Assembly (NCBI GenBank): GCA_964618405.1
Contig: CAZUAY010000001.1
Location: 1-42,659 of the forward strand
Direction of reading: 5' to 3'
DNA length: 42,659 nucleotides
DNA from: JBBQIY01 sp964618405
GTDB lineage: Bacteria > Verrucomicrobiota > Kiritimatiellia > RFP12 > UBA3636
Shown here: piece after piece, positions 33,821 through 42,507 of the stretch
Position numbering within the stretch: position 1 is the stretch's first letter
Layout: every line of letters starts with the position of its first letter
Program-made: the position numbers and the translations under genes
Notes under the pieces: generated by a model
What the model saw: the letters and a program-made list of their open reading frames with translations, nothing else
What the model was told of the DNA's origin: nothing
Database searches by the model: none

Positions 33821-35446
33821 ATGTCGGGTACGTCGATGGGCTTGTCGCAGCAGATGCGACAGAAACAGGTTCTCGCGCCACAGATGAGGCAGTCCCTTGA
33901 AGTGTTGCAACTTCAGGTGCAAGACCTCTGTATGCTTGCGCAACAAGAACTCGACCAGAACCCGACGTTGGAAGCGATCGAAGAGCCCTCGATTTCCATC
34001 GAAGCTGAGCGTGAGGATTACGAAGGCGATGCGAACAAGCAGGAGCCTGATTTTGAGACGCCCGAAGCGGATCCCGAGTTTGATCGACCAACTGCAGATC
34101 CTGAGGGAGTCGAAGCAGGAAGTTCTGATCCAGCCGAACCGTTCGAAGCTGAATATTCTATCGAGTCGCAGCGTGATGATGATATCGATTCCGGATCGGA
34201 TTTTGAAGGCCATGCTGAGGATGTGCCGGATTCGGTTGAGGGGATTCCGATCGATGATTTTCGCGTGCTATCTGAACTGGATGATGCTGATTATTTCTAC
34301 CAAGACGGTGGGAACAATGAATACAATCCCGATCTTGAGGAACGCCGTCAGTTCATGTTCGACTCCATCGAAGTACATGAATCGCTGCAGGAACATCTGG
34401 TCAAGCAGCTTGAGCTCTCCGAGCTCGAGGAAGACGTGCTGCCCATTGCCGAACAAATCATCGGCAGTATTTCCGATGATGGGTATTTGCGAACACCCAT
34501 TGCGGATGTGGCTCAGGTGGTTCCTGATGCAACGATGGAGATGTGCGAACGCGTGCTCAAGGTCATTCAAGAGTTTACCCCATCCGGCGTCGGCGCTCGC
34601 GATCTGCGCGAATGTCTTTTGATTCAGCTCAATCAGCGGTCTTTGAATCGTTCGTTGGCGGCGCAGGTTGTACGGGATCACTTAGATCTTTTGGCAGCTC
34701 GCCAGCTTACGAAAATTGCTAAACTTTGTAATGTGACCCGTGAGGAAATCGAAAGCGCAATCACGGTTCTTTCGAGACTTGAGCCGCGGCCTGGCGCTGC
34801 CTTCGATAAAGTCGTACCGACATACATCGTTCCAGAAATCGATGTGCGCAAGGTTGACGGTCGTTACCAAGCCTTCGTGGAAGATTCTAACATTCCTCAT
34901 TTGCGCATTTCAAAAAAATATAGTGCGCTTCTTAAATCGGCGGATGTTCCGGAGGAGACGCGCGAGTATATTCATGGCAAGATCCGGTCGGGGATTAATT
35001 TGATCAGGAGCATTGAACAGCGCCAAGAGACGATCCGCAAGGTGGCGCAGGAGATTATCGATGCGCAGCAAGAATTTTTTGACAAAGGCGTTAGCGCGCT
35101 TCGTCCGCTGGTGATGGCTGAGATCGCGACGGCGGTCGGTGTCCATGAAACGACGGTTAGCCGTACGGTCTCGAACAAGTATATGCGATCACCCCAGGGT
35201 ATTCATGAAATGCGTTTCTTCTTCACGGGCGGCATCCCGACCGATAGTGGTGAAGCGGTGTCTAGTGAACATGTGAAGATGATTATCAAGAACATGGTTG
35301 ATGCGGAAGATCCCTTGAACCCCTTAGCTGATCAAGACATTGAAAAGCAACTCGCCGCGCAGGGCATTAACATTGCTCGTCGCACCATCGCCAAGTATCG
35401 AGGACTTTTAAAGATCCAGCCCTCGCATCTGCGGCGGCACCAATAG
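33821..35446 (+). CDS. rpoN: RNA polymerase sigma-54 factor
   Basis: A 541-aa protein. Region I is typical (LSQQMRQKQVLAPQMRQSLEVLQL), region II is long and very acidic (about residues 48-165), the core-binding domain follows, and the DNA-binding end has a helix-turn-helix (TTVSRTVSNKYMRSPQGI) and an RpoN box ARRTIAKYRG (519-528) close to the consensus. It directs polymerase to -24/-12 promoters with enhancer-binding activators. No convincing -24/-12 promoter was found by eye in this window. AGGA is 6 bases before the ATG. Likely in an operon with tex and alr. Confidence 0.96.
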   Translation: MSGTSMGLSQQMRQKQVLAPQMRQSLEVLQLQVQDLCMLAQQELDQNPTLEAIEEPSISIEAEREDYEGDANKQEPDFETPEADPEFDRPTADPEGVEAGSSDPAEPFEAEYSIESQRDDDIDSGSDFEGHAEDVPDSVEGIPIDDFRVLSELDDADYFYQDGGNNEYNPDLEERRQFMFDSIEVHESLQEHLVKQLELSELEEDVLPIAEQIIGSISDDGYLRTPIADVAQVVPDATMEMCERVLKVIQEFTPSGVGARDLRECLLIQLNQRSLNRSLAAQVVRDHLDLLAARQLTKIAKLCNVTREEIESAITVLSRLEPRPGAAFDKVVPTYIVPEIDVRKVDGRYQAFVEDSNIPHLRISKKYSALLKSADVPEETREYIHGKIRSGINLIRSIEQRQETIRKVAQEIIDAQQEFFDKGVSALRPLVMAEIATAVGVHETTVSRTVSNKYMRSPQGIHEMRFFFTGGIPTDSGEAVSSEHVKMIIKNMVDAEDPLNPLADQDIEKQLAAQGINIARRTIAKYRGLLKIQPSHLRRHQ

Positions 35447-35464
35447 CGCTTTAAGGAAAGCAAA

Positions 35465-36586
35465 ATGGAACCGATACAAAGCAGAGTTGTTCTCGACATC
35501 GATCTGAAAATTCTCGCGGAAAACTTCCGCAAAATATCGCAATCCGTATCACCCTTGAAGACCATCGTCGTCCTCAAGGCCAACGCCTACGGACTCGGCA
35601 TGATGCCAATCGCCCACGCACTTGCGGATGCTGGGGCCACCGCCATCGCAACGGCCGAAATCGCCGAAGCTCTCGCCGTCGCCGAGATCAACCTGCCGGT
35701 TATCCTCCTCGGCACCGTCTTGCCAAGCGAATTGAAATTAGCCCTGCGCGCAGGCATCCGAATTCCGGTCGCCGGGTTGGCAGAAGCGTCGATGATCAAC
35801 GAAATGGCAAGACAACTCGGCATGAAGGCGAAATGCCACATCGCCCTTGACACGGGTATGGGCCGCGTCGGCATACGCCTCGACGAGGCACTCACCATGA
35901 TCCTGCAAATAGCCGCACTCCCGCATCTCGAGCTCGAAGGTTTGTATTCTCACTTCCCATCCGCCTCTATCGAAAACGACGAGGGCACTCCGAAACAGAT
36001 CGAAGCTTTCAAGCGACTGGTCGCAGACCTGCGTGAGCGCGGCGTGTCCATCCCTTGGCTCCATATCGCCAACAGCGATGCCATCAACAACTTCCCCCCA
36101 GCGTGGCGGGCTCCATTCACGCATGTCCGCACGGGTATCAACCTCTATGGTTCTTTCGACAGCATCGGCAACCGTCGGCTGCATCTGCGCCCCGTGCTGA
36201 CGCTGCGTGCGCATCTCGCGCAAGTGCGTACGCTCACGGCGGGTAGCACCATTGGATACGGCCGCACCTTTGTCTGCCCTCGCGATATGCGCGTGGGTAC
36301 CGTAGCGGCTGGTTATGCCGACGGCATTCCCCTCGCACTCTCCAATCGCGGCAGCCTACTCATCCGGGGCCGCCTCTGTCGTGTGATCGGCCGCGTCTCG
36401 ATGGACTACACCAATGTAGCGCTTGACCCAGTCGATGACGCCGTCGCAGGCGACGACGTCATCTGCGTCGGAAGTGAAATGCCGAACGCTGCCTCGGTCG
36501 AAGACTGGGCAACGCTGAAAGGTACGCACCCCTACGAAGTCCTCTGCTCCATCGGCAGCCGCGTCCAGCGGCGCTACGTCGAGTAA
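35465..36586 (+). CDS. alr: Alanine racemase
   Basis: A 373-aa PLP enzyme supplying D-Ala for peptidoglycan. Fold III landmarks: VLKANAYGLG with PLP lysine Lys38, RTGINLYG, GYGR with catalytic Tyr265, and VSMDYTNV near the C-terminus. It follows rpoN by 18 bp with AAGGAAA before the ATG. Codons end in C far more often than in tex and rpoN upstream, which may mean separate origin. The RAYT unit begins shortly after. Confidence 0.95.
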   Translation: MEPIQSRVVLDIDLKILAENFRKISQSVSPLKTIVVLKANAYGLGMMPIAHALADAGATAIATAEIAEALAVAEINLPVILLGTVLPSELKLALRAGIRIPVAGLAEASMINEMARQLGMKAKCHIALDTGMGRVGIRLDEALTMILQIAALPHLELEGLYSHFPSASIENDEGTPKQIEAFKRLVADLRERGVSIPWLHIANSDAINNFPPAWRAPFTHVRTGINLYGSFDSIGNRRLHLRPVLTLRAHLAQVRTLTAGSTIGYGRTFVCPRDMRVGTVAAGYADGIPLALSNRGSLLIRGRLCRVIGRVSMDYTNVALDPVDDAVAGDDVICVGSEMPNAASVEDWATLKGTHPYEVLCSIGSRVQRRYVE

Positions 36587-36607
36587 TCTTCTTGCCGAGT
36601 GTTCTGT

Positions 36608-37888
36608 GCATGGGTGAACGGGGTGCAACTTGTTGGTTGATGGAACTGTGGGGTTTTGCTTGCAGTGCATTTTGAAGCGTAGTAGAATGCGGCAGTGTTG
36701 CAAAGCAAGTTGCATCAAGGCTGTTTACAGCCGCATCGCGAAGGAGGGAAAAATGGAGCACAAGCTGCAAGGAATACGCAGCCAGTACCAAGACTACCGC
36801 GAGCCCAGCTTTTACATGGTAACGATGGCGACGTGGCAGCGGGTGCCGTTGCTCGCCACTTGCCATGCTAACACCTCATTTCCAACGGAGGACGGGCGGC
36901 TCGTCGAGGCGCTTTGGCGAGACATTCCCCGAACGTACCCGCAAGTGGAGGTTTCCACTTTTGTGCTCATGCCAGATCATTTTCACGGTATTGTCCGCGT
37001 GAAGGCGCACATGGAGAAGCCGTTGGGCGTACCGCTCAGGGCATTTAAATCTCAGGCGACAGGTGCCATCCGAAGGCGTCATGGCAATGAGACGATGGCG
37101 GTATGGACACCCGGTTACCACGATCTTTGCGTCTGGCGTCGTGGCTCTCTGGCGGCGTATACGAAATACATCCGCGACAACCCTCGGCGCTATTGCATGA
37201 AGAAGGCCGAACCTGAGTTGTTTACGCGCGAGAACAACTTGCGCCATGTGCGCTTGCCGGCGTCAGAGACTTGGGCAGGCTATGGCAATTTGTTTTTGCT
37301 TGATCGACCCGAAATGAGTTGCATTCAAATATCGCGGCGAGCATCAGAAGGTGAAATTGCAGAAACGAAGCGTTGTGTGTTGGCGGAGGTTGTACGTGGC
37401 GTGGTGGTAGTGTCTCCCTTCATTTCCCTGGGAGAGAAAGAAGTCGCAAGGGCTGTGCTAGAGAGCAAACGCGGAGATGTCATCTTGATGAAGCCAGAGG
37501 GATTCGGTCCGTATTTCAAGCCGCATGGGCACTACTTCGACCTTTGCGCACAAGGGCGCCTGCTGATTCTGGCGTGTCGCCCACCTGTTGAGGTGAAGAC
37601 CCCACTCACGCGGGATATGTGCCTCAGCATGAACGCATGGTGCAAGGCCCTTGTAGAAGGCGATGTGCTGGACCGCCTGTAAACAGGTGGGGTGCAACTT
37701 GCGCATGAGGGAGTGGGTGAGCACGGTTCCTATTGCATCGCCCGGCGTATCCCACGGTGCAACTTGCGCATGGGTGAGCGGGGTAGCCTGAGGCGGGGTG
37801 CAACGTGCGCATGAGGGAGCAGGGTGGCGAGGTGTAGGAGCGTGGGTGCAAGGCGAGTCGCATCGAGCCTGTTTAGAGCCGCATCGCG
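36608..37888 (+). mobile_element. RAYT unit with flanking REP-like repeats
   Basis: A transposase-like gene (36753-37682) enclosed by short repeats. A 36-bp word upstream (36705-36740) matches 37853-37888 at 31 of 36 positions, containing CTGTTTA and GCCGCATCGCG. A GGTGCAACTTG-type word occurs once upstream (36622) and three times downstream (37691, 37756, 37797), followed there by GCGCATGAGG or GCGCATGGGT. This is the layout of RAYT genes with their REP families. Confidence 0.65.
36753..37682 (+). CDS. REP-associated tyrosine transposase with C-terminal DprA/LOG-like domain
   Basis: A 309-aa protein. The start at 36753 has AAGGAGGG upstream; the longer frame is rejected. Residues 1-150 are a Y1 transposase of the RAYT type: HUH motif His76/His78 in MPDHFHGIV and candidate catalytic Tyr136/Tyr139 in YTKYIRDNP. 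Residues about 185-309 add a domain starting MSCIQISRRASEGE and containing VVVVSPFISLGEKEVARAV, then GFGPYFKPHGHYFDLCAQG and LLILACRP, which looks like the Rossmann-type core of DprA/LOG proteins. The fusion and its role are unexplained. Related fused proteins may exist in other gut bacteria, which I could not check. Confidence 0.8.
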   Translation: MEHKLQGIRSQYQDYREPSFYMVTMATWQRVPLLATCHANTSFPTEDGRLVEALWRDIPRTYPQVEVSTFVLMPDHFHGIVRVKAHMEKPLGVPLRAFKSQATGAIRRRHGNETMAVWTPGYHDLCVWRRGSLAAYTKYIRDNPRRYCMKKAEPELFTRENNLRHVRLPASETWAGYGNLFLLDRPEMSCIQISRRASEGEIAETKRCVLAEVVRGVVVVSPFISLGEKEVARAVLESKRGDVILMKPEGFGPYFKPHGHYFDLCAQGRLLILACRPPVEVKTPLTRDMCLSMNAWCKALVEGDVLDRL

Positions 37889-38215
37889 CGGATGGCGTGT
37901 AGCCAGAAAACGGCAAAAAAATTGGAAAAAACAGCTGCGAAGCTTGTAATCGGTCAGTGACGGGGGGGCCGTTCCCCGATGCCCATCTGGATGGGACCCT
38001 GTCGGCTCTTTCGCAGGAGCAGTACTCGCGACCAGCCACTCGCAACTCGCGACCGACTACCGCCTTCGCCCGTTTTTCTCTTGCCATTTTGGGGTCTAAT
38101 GCTGTATACTATTCTGGCGTTGGAGCTGACGGGCGGTTTTGTATCGCGTGAGCGCCGACGAGGAGATTAGTGCTGATGATCACAAAGCCGTTCATGCGTT
38201 CAAGAGGAAATCACG
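37683..38215. repeat. Repeat-rich gap between the RAYT gene and the oxidoreductase
   Basis: No gene is supported. It holds three GGTGCAACTTG words (37691-37820), the 36-bp word (37853-37888), a GTAATCGGTCA arm (37946-37956), a CCCATC-TG-GATGGG hairpin (37982-37995), TCGCGAC/CTCGCAACT words (about 38025-38052) and a promoter (38081-38110). A minus-strand frame here is made of the repeats and is not counted as a gene. Confidence 0.7.
38081..38110 (+). promoter_or_regulatory. Sigma-70 promoter for the FAD oxidoreductase
   Basis: TTGCCA (38081-38086), 18-bp spacer, TATACT (38105-38110), about 105 bp before the start codon. Confidence 0.6.
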
Positions 38216-39433
38216 ATGATTAAGCGACCCGAAAGGAGCATCTCCGTATGGGGTGAATACGACGTAGCCGTTGCAGGGGGCGGCATCGCGGGTGTTGCGG
38301 CTGCATTGGCTGCGGCGCGCAATGGAGCTAAAGTATGCCTGATTGAGAAATATGCTGGCCTCGGCGGGTTAGCCACGCTGGGTCATGTGATCATTTATCT
38401 GCCGCTGTGTGATGGGCAGGGGCGTCAGGTCAGCTTCGGCATTGTTGAAGAGTTGTTGAAATTGCCGCTGCAATACAGCCCTTGCAAGCCTAATGGTGCT
38501 TGGGACTCTCCGTTGGAAGCCACTCCCGAAGCGCTTCGGAAGACGCGGTATCAGCTTCATTACGATCCTGGACCGATGTCGATCGGCCTCGATGCGGTTC
38601 TCGAGGCGGCGGGGGTGGAGATTATCTTCGATACGCTCATTGTCGATGTGGTGAAAGCTTCGAATGGAGCGATTACGCATCTCGTGGTAGAGAACAAGTC
38701 GGGTTGCGGCGCGTTTGCGGTTCAATCCGTCGTCGATTGCACGGGCGAGGCGGACGTTTGCCACCTGTGCGGCGAAGAAACCGAAACCTACACGAAGAAC
38801 GTGAGAAGTGCTTGGTATTACAATGTTGATGAAGAACGTAAGCTCACGCTCGGTTATGCGGTTGATGATTATTCGAAGGTAGATGACTATCCAGACATGA
38901 TGCGTTTTGACGGCACGGATTGGCGCTCAGTATCGCGGCAGATTATCGAGTCGCGTAAGCTGATTGTTGAAAATGTCGCGATACTCAACGAGCACCGACA
39001 GGAAACGGGCCTTTCGCCGCTGTATCCGTTCTATGTGCCCTATTTTCATGGTTTTCGTAGGACCCGCCACCTTGTCTCCGATTATGTGATGACGCCTGCG
39101 GATCTGCATCGGTGGCATGAAGACGCCGTAGGGATCTTTTCGGACTGGCGGAAGGCTGGGCCGGTCTATTCGCTACCACTGCGTTCGTTGCTGGCCGTCA
39201 AGACCCCCAATCTCGCTACGGCGGGGCGTTGTATTTCGTCGACAGGCGATACGTGGGACATCACGCGTGTGATCCCCGTTTGTGCGGTGTCTGGCGAGGC
39301 AGCGGGAACCGCGGCGGCGATGGCCGTTGTGGCGGGATGTAACCTGCGCACGCTGCCTATCGGGCTTCTGCAGTCTAGGCTTGCCCAGAACGGGGTCGTG
39401 CTCGATCCCGCTTTCGTTAAGGAAATCGCGTAG
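38216..39433 (+). CDS. FAD-dependent oxidoreductase
   Basis: A 405-aa protein of the FAD_oxidored group (PF12831-like). The FAD-binding motif GGGIAGVAAALAAARNG is at about residues 21-37, followed by LIEKYAGLGGLATLG, and a late FAD contact GRCISSTGDTWDITRVIPVC. These enzymes act on varied substrates, often in carbohydrate or fucose metabolism; the substrate here is unknown. Soluble, no signal peptide. It has its own promoter and is followed after 120 bp by the MFS gene. Confidence 0.85.
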   Translation: MIKRPERSISVWGEYDVAVAGGGIAGVAAALAAARNGAKVCLIEKYAGLGGLATLGHVIIYLPLCDGQGRQVSFGIVEELLKLPLQYSPCKPNGAWDSPLEATPEALRKTRYQLHYDPGPMSIGLDAVLEAAGVEIIFDTLIVDVVKASNGAITHLVVENKSGCGAFAVQSVVDCTGEADVCHLCGEETETYTKNVRSAWYYNVDEERKLTLGYAVDDYSKVDDYPDMMRFDGTDWRSVSRQIIESRKLIVENVAILNEHRQETGLSPLYPFYVPYFHGFRRTRHLVSDYVMTPADLHRWHEDAVGIFSDWRKAGPVYSLPLRSLLAVKTPNLATAGRCISSTGDTWDITRVIPVCAVSGEAAGTAAAMAVVAGCNLRTLPIGLLQSRLAQNGVVLDPAFVKEIA

Positions 39434-39553
39434 ACACTCGTCAAAAGCAACATCTCGTTTCCGGAGAAACAATCCGCAGCATCCCGTTTCAAATCATAGA
39501 TCGTTTATCCTTCCTCATTTCTTTTTATAGCCCACCCGAGAACCCAGAATTTC

Positions 39554-41977
39554 ATGAGCAAGTCTCCCCTCTCTTCCCGAGTCATCCGGCAAAGCCTTGA
39601 TTCGTTTTATAAAGCGAACGTCTTGTGGGCGGTATATGGCATTTGCACCTACGGCGCGCTTTATACCGGCATGCTACTTTCGCTCGGCATGAGCCAAGCA
39701 CAGATCGGCTTAATCATGGCGGTGCCGATGGTTACGCTACCCGTGCAAATTATCGGTGCTGTTTTGCAGCAACGCTATTTCAACCGAAAGCGGTTTTGGG
39801 TTACGGCACTGAGCTTCTTTATCCTGATGTTCGCCTTGATGGTTCTTCTCATCGCAATCTGGCCTGTGCTGCCACCAACGGCAGCAGTTCCGCTTTTTGC
39901 TGGCGTTTTGATTTTGTCTTATATTGGATTCCAGCTTCATCGTCCGGTGCAGCTCGCTTGGCAGACGGACATCGTGCCGGATCGCGACGTGAGCATGTTC
40001 TGGAACCGGCTCACGGCGCAGGGGATGGTCGCCAGTGTGGCCGCCGGTTTCGTCATGGGCTGGATTGCTGATAAGCTGGGACGCGACAACCGGTTGACCT
40101 TTGTGTACATCTTTGGGTTTAGTCTCATTTTTGCAGCGATGTCGCTGAGGATGAACTCGCGGGTTCCCGATCCCGATCCCGATCCCGGCGCCGAGGAGGG
40201 CATCCTCGTGAGTATCATGACGGTGCTGAAAAACAGCAACTTCCGAAGACTATCGGCCATTTTTTCAATTCAGTCGATGTCGGCATGGCTTTTCGCCGCC
40301 TTTATCTTTGTACACCTCCAGCGCGTCATGGGATTCACGATGGTGCAGATGCAGATTCTTGCGGGTGTCAGTTGCACGGTCAGTTTCGCGTCCGGTCGCC
40401 TCTTCGGAATCGTGGGCAAGCATTACGGGCGTAAACCGGTCTTGCTAATCTGCACGCTTGTAAAAAGTGTGGAGATTTTCTTGTGGGGGATCATGCGCCC
40501 AGGCGATCATTGGCTCGACCTGGCGGTTCGACAGGCGACCACCTCACTCGTGGGCGAATGGGCGACCTTGCCGACTGGGTTTGCCAGTGTCATTCCGGTT
40601 TTTATTCTAGCCGGTTTCGTTAATGTTGGCATTGCCTCGATGCAACTTGCGTTTATGCGGAATATCGGAACGCGGCACAACCAGACGCTTGCTATCAGCC
40701 TGTTTCTTTCGCTGTCTGGCGTCGTGGGCGGTGTCTCGGCGGCTATGAGCGGATGGTTCTTTAACCTGCTCGCCACGCCTGGATTTGGTCCGGATAGCCT
40801 CCGACGGTTGGCAGGGGGCTTCGGATTGACGCCGTTCAACATCTTGGCCCTTGCCAGTGCGGTCGGCTATGCGACCTGCGCGTTTTTCATTCGTTTCTTG
40901 CGCGAGGATGGTGCGGCACCGACGATGCACGTGGTGCGAATGCTTCTTGCCAACAATCCCGTGCGGGGCGTCTACCACGCCCAGTCTCTGGGCAACTCGC
41001 TTACGGAAGCCACACGGATGAATATCCTCAGCCATGCTCGTGGTGGACTGGTCGAGAGTGAGCTCGTGCGCGGTCTCTACAGTTGCTCTTCGCAGGTGCG
41101 TGATGGGGCCATGCGAAACCTTGCCAGTATGGGAGCCGAGATGGAGACGGCCGTGGCGGAGGAGCTTGTCAAGCTATTGGCCATGCCCGAGCTTGGCCTC
41201 CAAATCGAAGCAGCCAAGGCTCTGGGCCGTAGCCGCTACAAGCCTGCACTTCCTCAACTGACCGCTTTTTTTGATAATGAGGATGCTAATCTCGCCGTTG
41301 CGTCGATCTATGCCGTGGGGCTGATCGGCGATAAGTCAGTACTACGAGATCTCCGGCGCATACTTGAACTCGAGGACACGCTTCCAGTGGCGAAGGCACA
41401 AGCGGCCGAATCGTTGAGTCGGCTCTGCGACCCTAGCGACGCGAGACTCATTTTCTCCGCGTTTACGCAAAACACCAATCCTGTGCTCCTAACCCAGTCG
41501 TTGGTGTCGATTTGCCGTTGCATGGAGGACGGACCCCATGTTTACAAGGTGTTCGAGGCAGAGTTTCGAAATCCAGGAACGCTCACCGTTTCGCTTTTCG
41601 AATCCATTGCCCAGCGGTGGCAGGGTCTGGACATTGACACCATGGTCGATAGCCTCGACGGGGGGCGCTTCCATGAAGTTGCGACCTCGGCGATTTCGCC
41701 TGCACTTGAGTTTTGTCTACCCTGCGTCCGCTCGCCCGATATTCTGCCGACGCCTTTTCTTCAATCGCAGTTTCTTGAGAATGGAAGTTTTAAGGACGAT
41801 AGGCTAGAGGGTGGCGACTACGTTGCCACGAGCTTGTGGCTTCAGCTCAGGCTTTGGGCCTATCTTGAATACGCCGAGGGGGATCAAGATCGGTTTGTCC
41901 TGCTAACAATTCTTTTCCTTTGTGATCGCCTTGCTAAACGACTCGACCCTAAACATCCGCGTACACGTCCAGGATAG
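39554..41977 (+). CDS. MFS transporter fused to C-terminal HEAT repeats
   Basis: An 807-aa protein. Residues about 20-455 are a major-facilitator-type membrane part with roughly 12 helices (for example LWAVYGICTYGALYTGMLLS and LPVQIIGAVLQQRYFNRKRF; inner loop SGRLFGIVGKHYGRKPV). From about 470 the protein is cytosolic helices forming HEAT-like repeats (VRDGAMRNLASMG; IEAAKALGRSRYKPALPQL; AVASIYAVGLIGDKSVLRDL; AKAQAAESLSRLCDPSDARL). HEAT repeats bind proteins; a similar fusion is known in some nucleotide transporters of related groups. Substrate unknown; may pair with the upstream oxidoreductase. A GAGAA sequence lies about 12 bases before the ATG. Confidence 0.85.
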   Translation: MSKSPLSSRVIRQSLDSFYKANVLWAVYGICTYGALYTGMLLSLGMSQAQIGLIMAVPMVTLPVQIIGAVLQQRYFNRKRFWVTALSFFILMFALMVLLIAIWPVLPPTAAVPLFAGVLILSYIGFQLHRPVQLAWQTDIVPDRDVSMFWNRLTAQGMVASVAAGFVMGWIADKLGRDNRLTFVYIFGFSLIFAAMSLRMNSRVPDPDPDPGAEEGILVSIMTVLKNSNFRRLSAIFSIQSMSAWLFAAFIFVHLQRVMGFTMVQMQILAGVSCTVSFASGRLFGIVGKHYGRKPVLLICTLVKSVEIFLWGIMRPGDHWLDLAVRQATTSLVGEWATLPTGFASVIPVFILAGFVNVGIASMQLAFMRNIGTRHNQTLAISLFLSLSGVVGGVSAAMSGWFFNLLATPGFGPDSLRRLAGGFGLTPFNILALASAVGYATCAFFIRFLREDGAAPTMHVVRMLLANNPVRGVYHAQSLGNSLTEATRMNILSHARGGLVESELVRGLYSCSSQVRDGAMRNLASMGAEMETAVAEELVKLLAMPELGLQIEAAKALGRSRYKPALPQLTAFFDNEDANLAVASIYAVGLIGDKSVLRDLRRILELEDTLPVAKAQAAESLSRLCDPSDARLIFSAFTQNTNPVLLTQSLVSICRCMEDGPHVYKVFEAEFRNPGTLTVSLFESIAQRWQGLDIDTMVDSLDGGRFHEVATSAISPALEFCLPCVRSPDILPTPFLQSQFLENGSFKDDRLEGGDYVATSLWLQLRLWAYLEYAEGDQDRFVLLTILFLCDRLAKRLDPKHPRTRPG

Positions 41978-41985
41978 TATTTTTC

Positions 41986-42025
41986 GTAATCGGTCAGGCA
42001 CAGGGGGCTGTGCCTGACCGATTAC
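41986..42025. repeat. Perfect 18-bp stem with GGGG loop
   Basis: GTAATCGGTCAGGCACAG (41986-42003) is the exact reverse complement of 42008-42025, loop GGGG. It begins 9 bp after the MFS stop and could act as a transcript end, though the T-run is missing. Its arms are the recurring GTAATCGGTCA/TGACCGATTAC words. Confidence 0.9.
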
Positions 42026-42058
42026 AGTCGCTAGTCGCTAGTGGCTAGTCGCTAGCAC

Positions 42059-42105
42059 TGATCGCGGACGATTCCGGCCTCACCGAGGCCAGCCACAGGG
42101 GAGAA
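42059..42105. repeat. 47-bp hairpin repeat, copy 2
   Basis: 46 of 47 positions match 154-200. The only change (G to A) is in the loop of GGCCTC-ACC-GAGGCC. Confidence 0.8.
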
Positions 42106-42239
42106 GTAGCGAGAAGTTGCGAGTTGCGAGTAGTGAGTTGCGAGTTGGTTACTCTTCGCTGAGCTAACGGAGAGGGGACTTTCTTGTCCCCCATTCGCAC
42201 GGGGACAGGACAGGAATGTCTCCGCTCCTGTGAGATTCG

Positions 42240-42390
42240 ACAAAGGTAGCGACAAAGTTAGCGACAAAGTCCTCACGGCTCGCCCCAGTCTCGCCCCCAA
42301 AGGTAGAAACGGGGCATGGGGTGTCCCCATCGGAAACTACTCCCTACTCCCTACGCCCTGCTCCCATCTCTTCTTCACTGACCGATTACC
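42240..42390. repeat. Composite intergenic repeat, copy B
   Basis: Same order as 14238-14370: GCGACAAAG words, AAACGGGG, hairpin ATGGGG-TGT-CCCCAT (42316-42330), CGGAAAC, CCCTACT heptamers, TCTCT, and the GTAATC/GATTAC word (here in opposite orientation). The hairpin's outer pair differs from copy A by a change on both sides. Confidence 0.65.
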
Positions 42391-42410
42391 ATTTTTTTCT
42401 TTTTCACCCC

Positions 42411-42439
42411 TTGTCTATCAGATGCCGTTGTGGTAATAT
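42411..42439 (+). promoter_or_regulatory. Sigma-70 promoter for the last gene
   Basis: TTGTCT (42411-42416), 17-bp spacer, TAATAT (42434-42439), directly after the composite repeat and about 70 bp before the start codon. Confidence 0.6.
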
Positions 42440-42507
42440 TCGTGACTCGTCTGGTACTAGGTTCTGGCCTATCCTTTGCGCCAAGGCTCCAAACAGGAAC
42501 GCACATC

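Larger units (their letters stand above)
41978..42507. repeat. Repeat-rich intergenic region before the last gene
   Basis: No gene is supported. In order: a perfect 18-bp hairpin (41986-42025), GTCGCTAGT heptamers (42027-42056), the 47-bp element (42059-42105), GAGTTGCGAGT heptamers (about 42117-42146), GCGACAAAG words (about 42238-42270), a G4/C4 hairpin (42316-42330), a CCCTACT array (about 42341-42360), TGACCGATTAC (42379-42389) and a promoter (42411-42439). Confidence 0.75.

Noticed and set aside
36630..36752. Upstream start for the RAYT gene
   Set aside because: The added residues are encoded by the flanking repeat, and AAGGAGGG points to the ATG at 36753.
37458..38087. 209-residue minus-strand frame after the RAYT gene
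   Set aside because: It runs through the GGTGCAACTTG repeats and has repeated Pro/Thr/His words only.
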